From assembly GCF_900474295.1 (NCBI RefSeq), contig NZ_UCOB01000025.1, positions 1-64,000 on the forward strand: 64,000 nucleotides of DNA, given 5' to 3'. Origin of the DNA: Synechococcus sp. UW140 (GTDB lineage: Bacteria; Cyanobacteriota; Cyanobacteriia; PCC-6307; Cyanobiaceae). The notes under the pieces were generated by a model. It was not told the DNA's origin. It made no database searches and was given only the letters and a program-made list of their open reading frames with translations. Every line of letters starts with the position of its first letter. The first letter of the stretch is position 1. Made by a program: the position numbers and the translations under genes. This document shows, in pieces, positions 63,863-64,000 of the stretch.

Positions 63863-64000
63863 AGCCAAGCGAGCACTGGGCGCAGCGCTACTCACCAGCC
63901 TGCTTCTCACCGGAGTGGGCTGCCGCAGCCGCTCGGCACCGACCTCCGGCCTCAGCGAGTTGGAATTGACGCCTCAAGCCTGTCTGCAGGAACTTGACCT
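63840..64000 (+). CDS. Probable lipoprotein, N-terminal fragment (cut by window edge)
   Basis: First 53 codons of a gene that runs off the right end. GTG start at 63840, overlapping the preceding gene by 23 bases in another frame. A short basic start (TATKAKRALGAAL) is followed by a hydrophobic stretch and a lipobox LLTGVGC, so the mature protein should be lipid-anchored at Cys near residue 29, beginning CRSRSAPTSGLSELE. Product unknown. Confidence 0.65.
   Translation, partial: MTSVTATKAKRALGAALLTSLLLTGVGCRSRSAPTSGLSELELTPQACLQELD

Overview
The window looks like a piece of chromosome from a marine picocyanobacterium, most likely Synechococcus of the marine subcluster (Prochlorococcus is a less likely alternative). 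The grounds are photosystem II genes (psbZ, psb34), a Ycf37-type TPR protein and a Ycf23/DUF561 protein, the sulfolipid pair sqdB-sqdX, corrin-ring genes (cbiC, cbiD), an aspartokinase with a doubled ACT region, high GC with dense coding on both strands, and the tig-clpP-clpX / asd-dapA-rnj divergent arrangement. It is mostly core genome. I see no CRISPR array, insertion sequence, integrase or rRNA.

Left part (1-15000): the N-terminus of a sigma-70 factor, mgtE, a glutathione peroxidase, a tightly coupled gyrB - SH3 protein - crcB - crcB operon, miaA, infC, a dienelactone-hydrolase-like enzyme, a GntR regulator, cysE, secA, an amidase and a GNAT acetyltransferase, tRNA-Gly(GCC), ribH and psbZ. 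Middle-left (15000-26400): mutS with an unusual N-terminal extension, cbiC and holA with overlapping divergent start codons, lysC, a BioC-like methyltransferase, uvrB, a DUF561 protein and tilS.

Accessory-looking part (26400-44200): a type I secretion locus (TPR-like protein, parvulin-type PPIase, ABC exporter with an N-terminal cyclic-nucleotide-like domain and a C39-like domain without catalytic residues, HlyD adaptor). It is followed by the core block rnj-dapA-asd / tig-clpP-clpX and an LRAT-domain protein. Then comes a 1001-residue DUF4347/DUF4114 surface-type protein whose composition differs from its neighbours and which is a reasonable candidate substrate for the exporter.

Right part (44200-64000): dnaX, a family 2 glycosyltransferase (possible glucolipid synthase), a SpoIID-like protein, rpmI-rplT, a Ycf37-like TPR protein, thiG, psb34, sqdB-sqdX, an operon guaA - two small proteins - penicillin-binding protein 2, cbiD, a class V aminotransferase, tRNA-Gly(CCC), several small cyanobacterial hypothetical proteins, an AbrB-type membrane protein, a secreted protein and the start of a lipoprotein cut by the window edge.

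The items most worth a second look are the secretion system with its probable substrate, the QxxLF clamp-type motif at the very start of MutS, the cbiC/holA overlapping start codons, the direct repeat ahead of the sigma factor, and the translationally coupled gyrB-SH3-crcB-crcB operon. All functions are read from motifs by eye; no database search was run.
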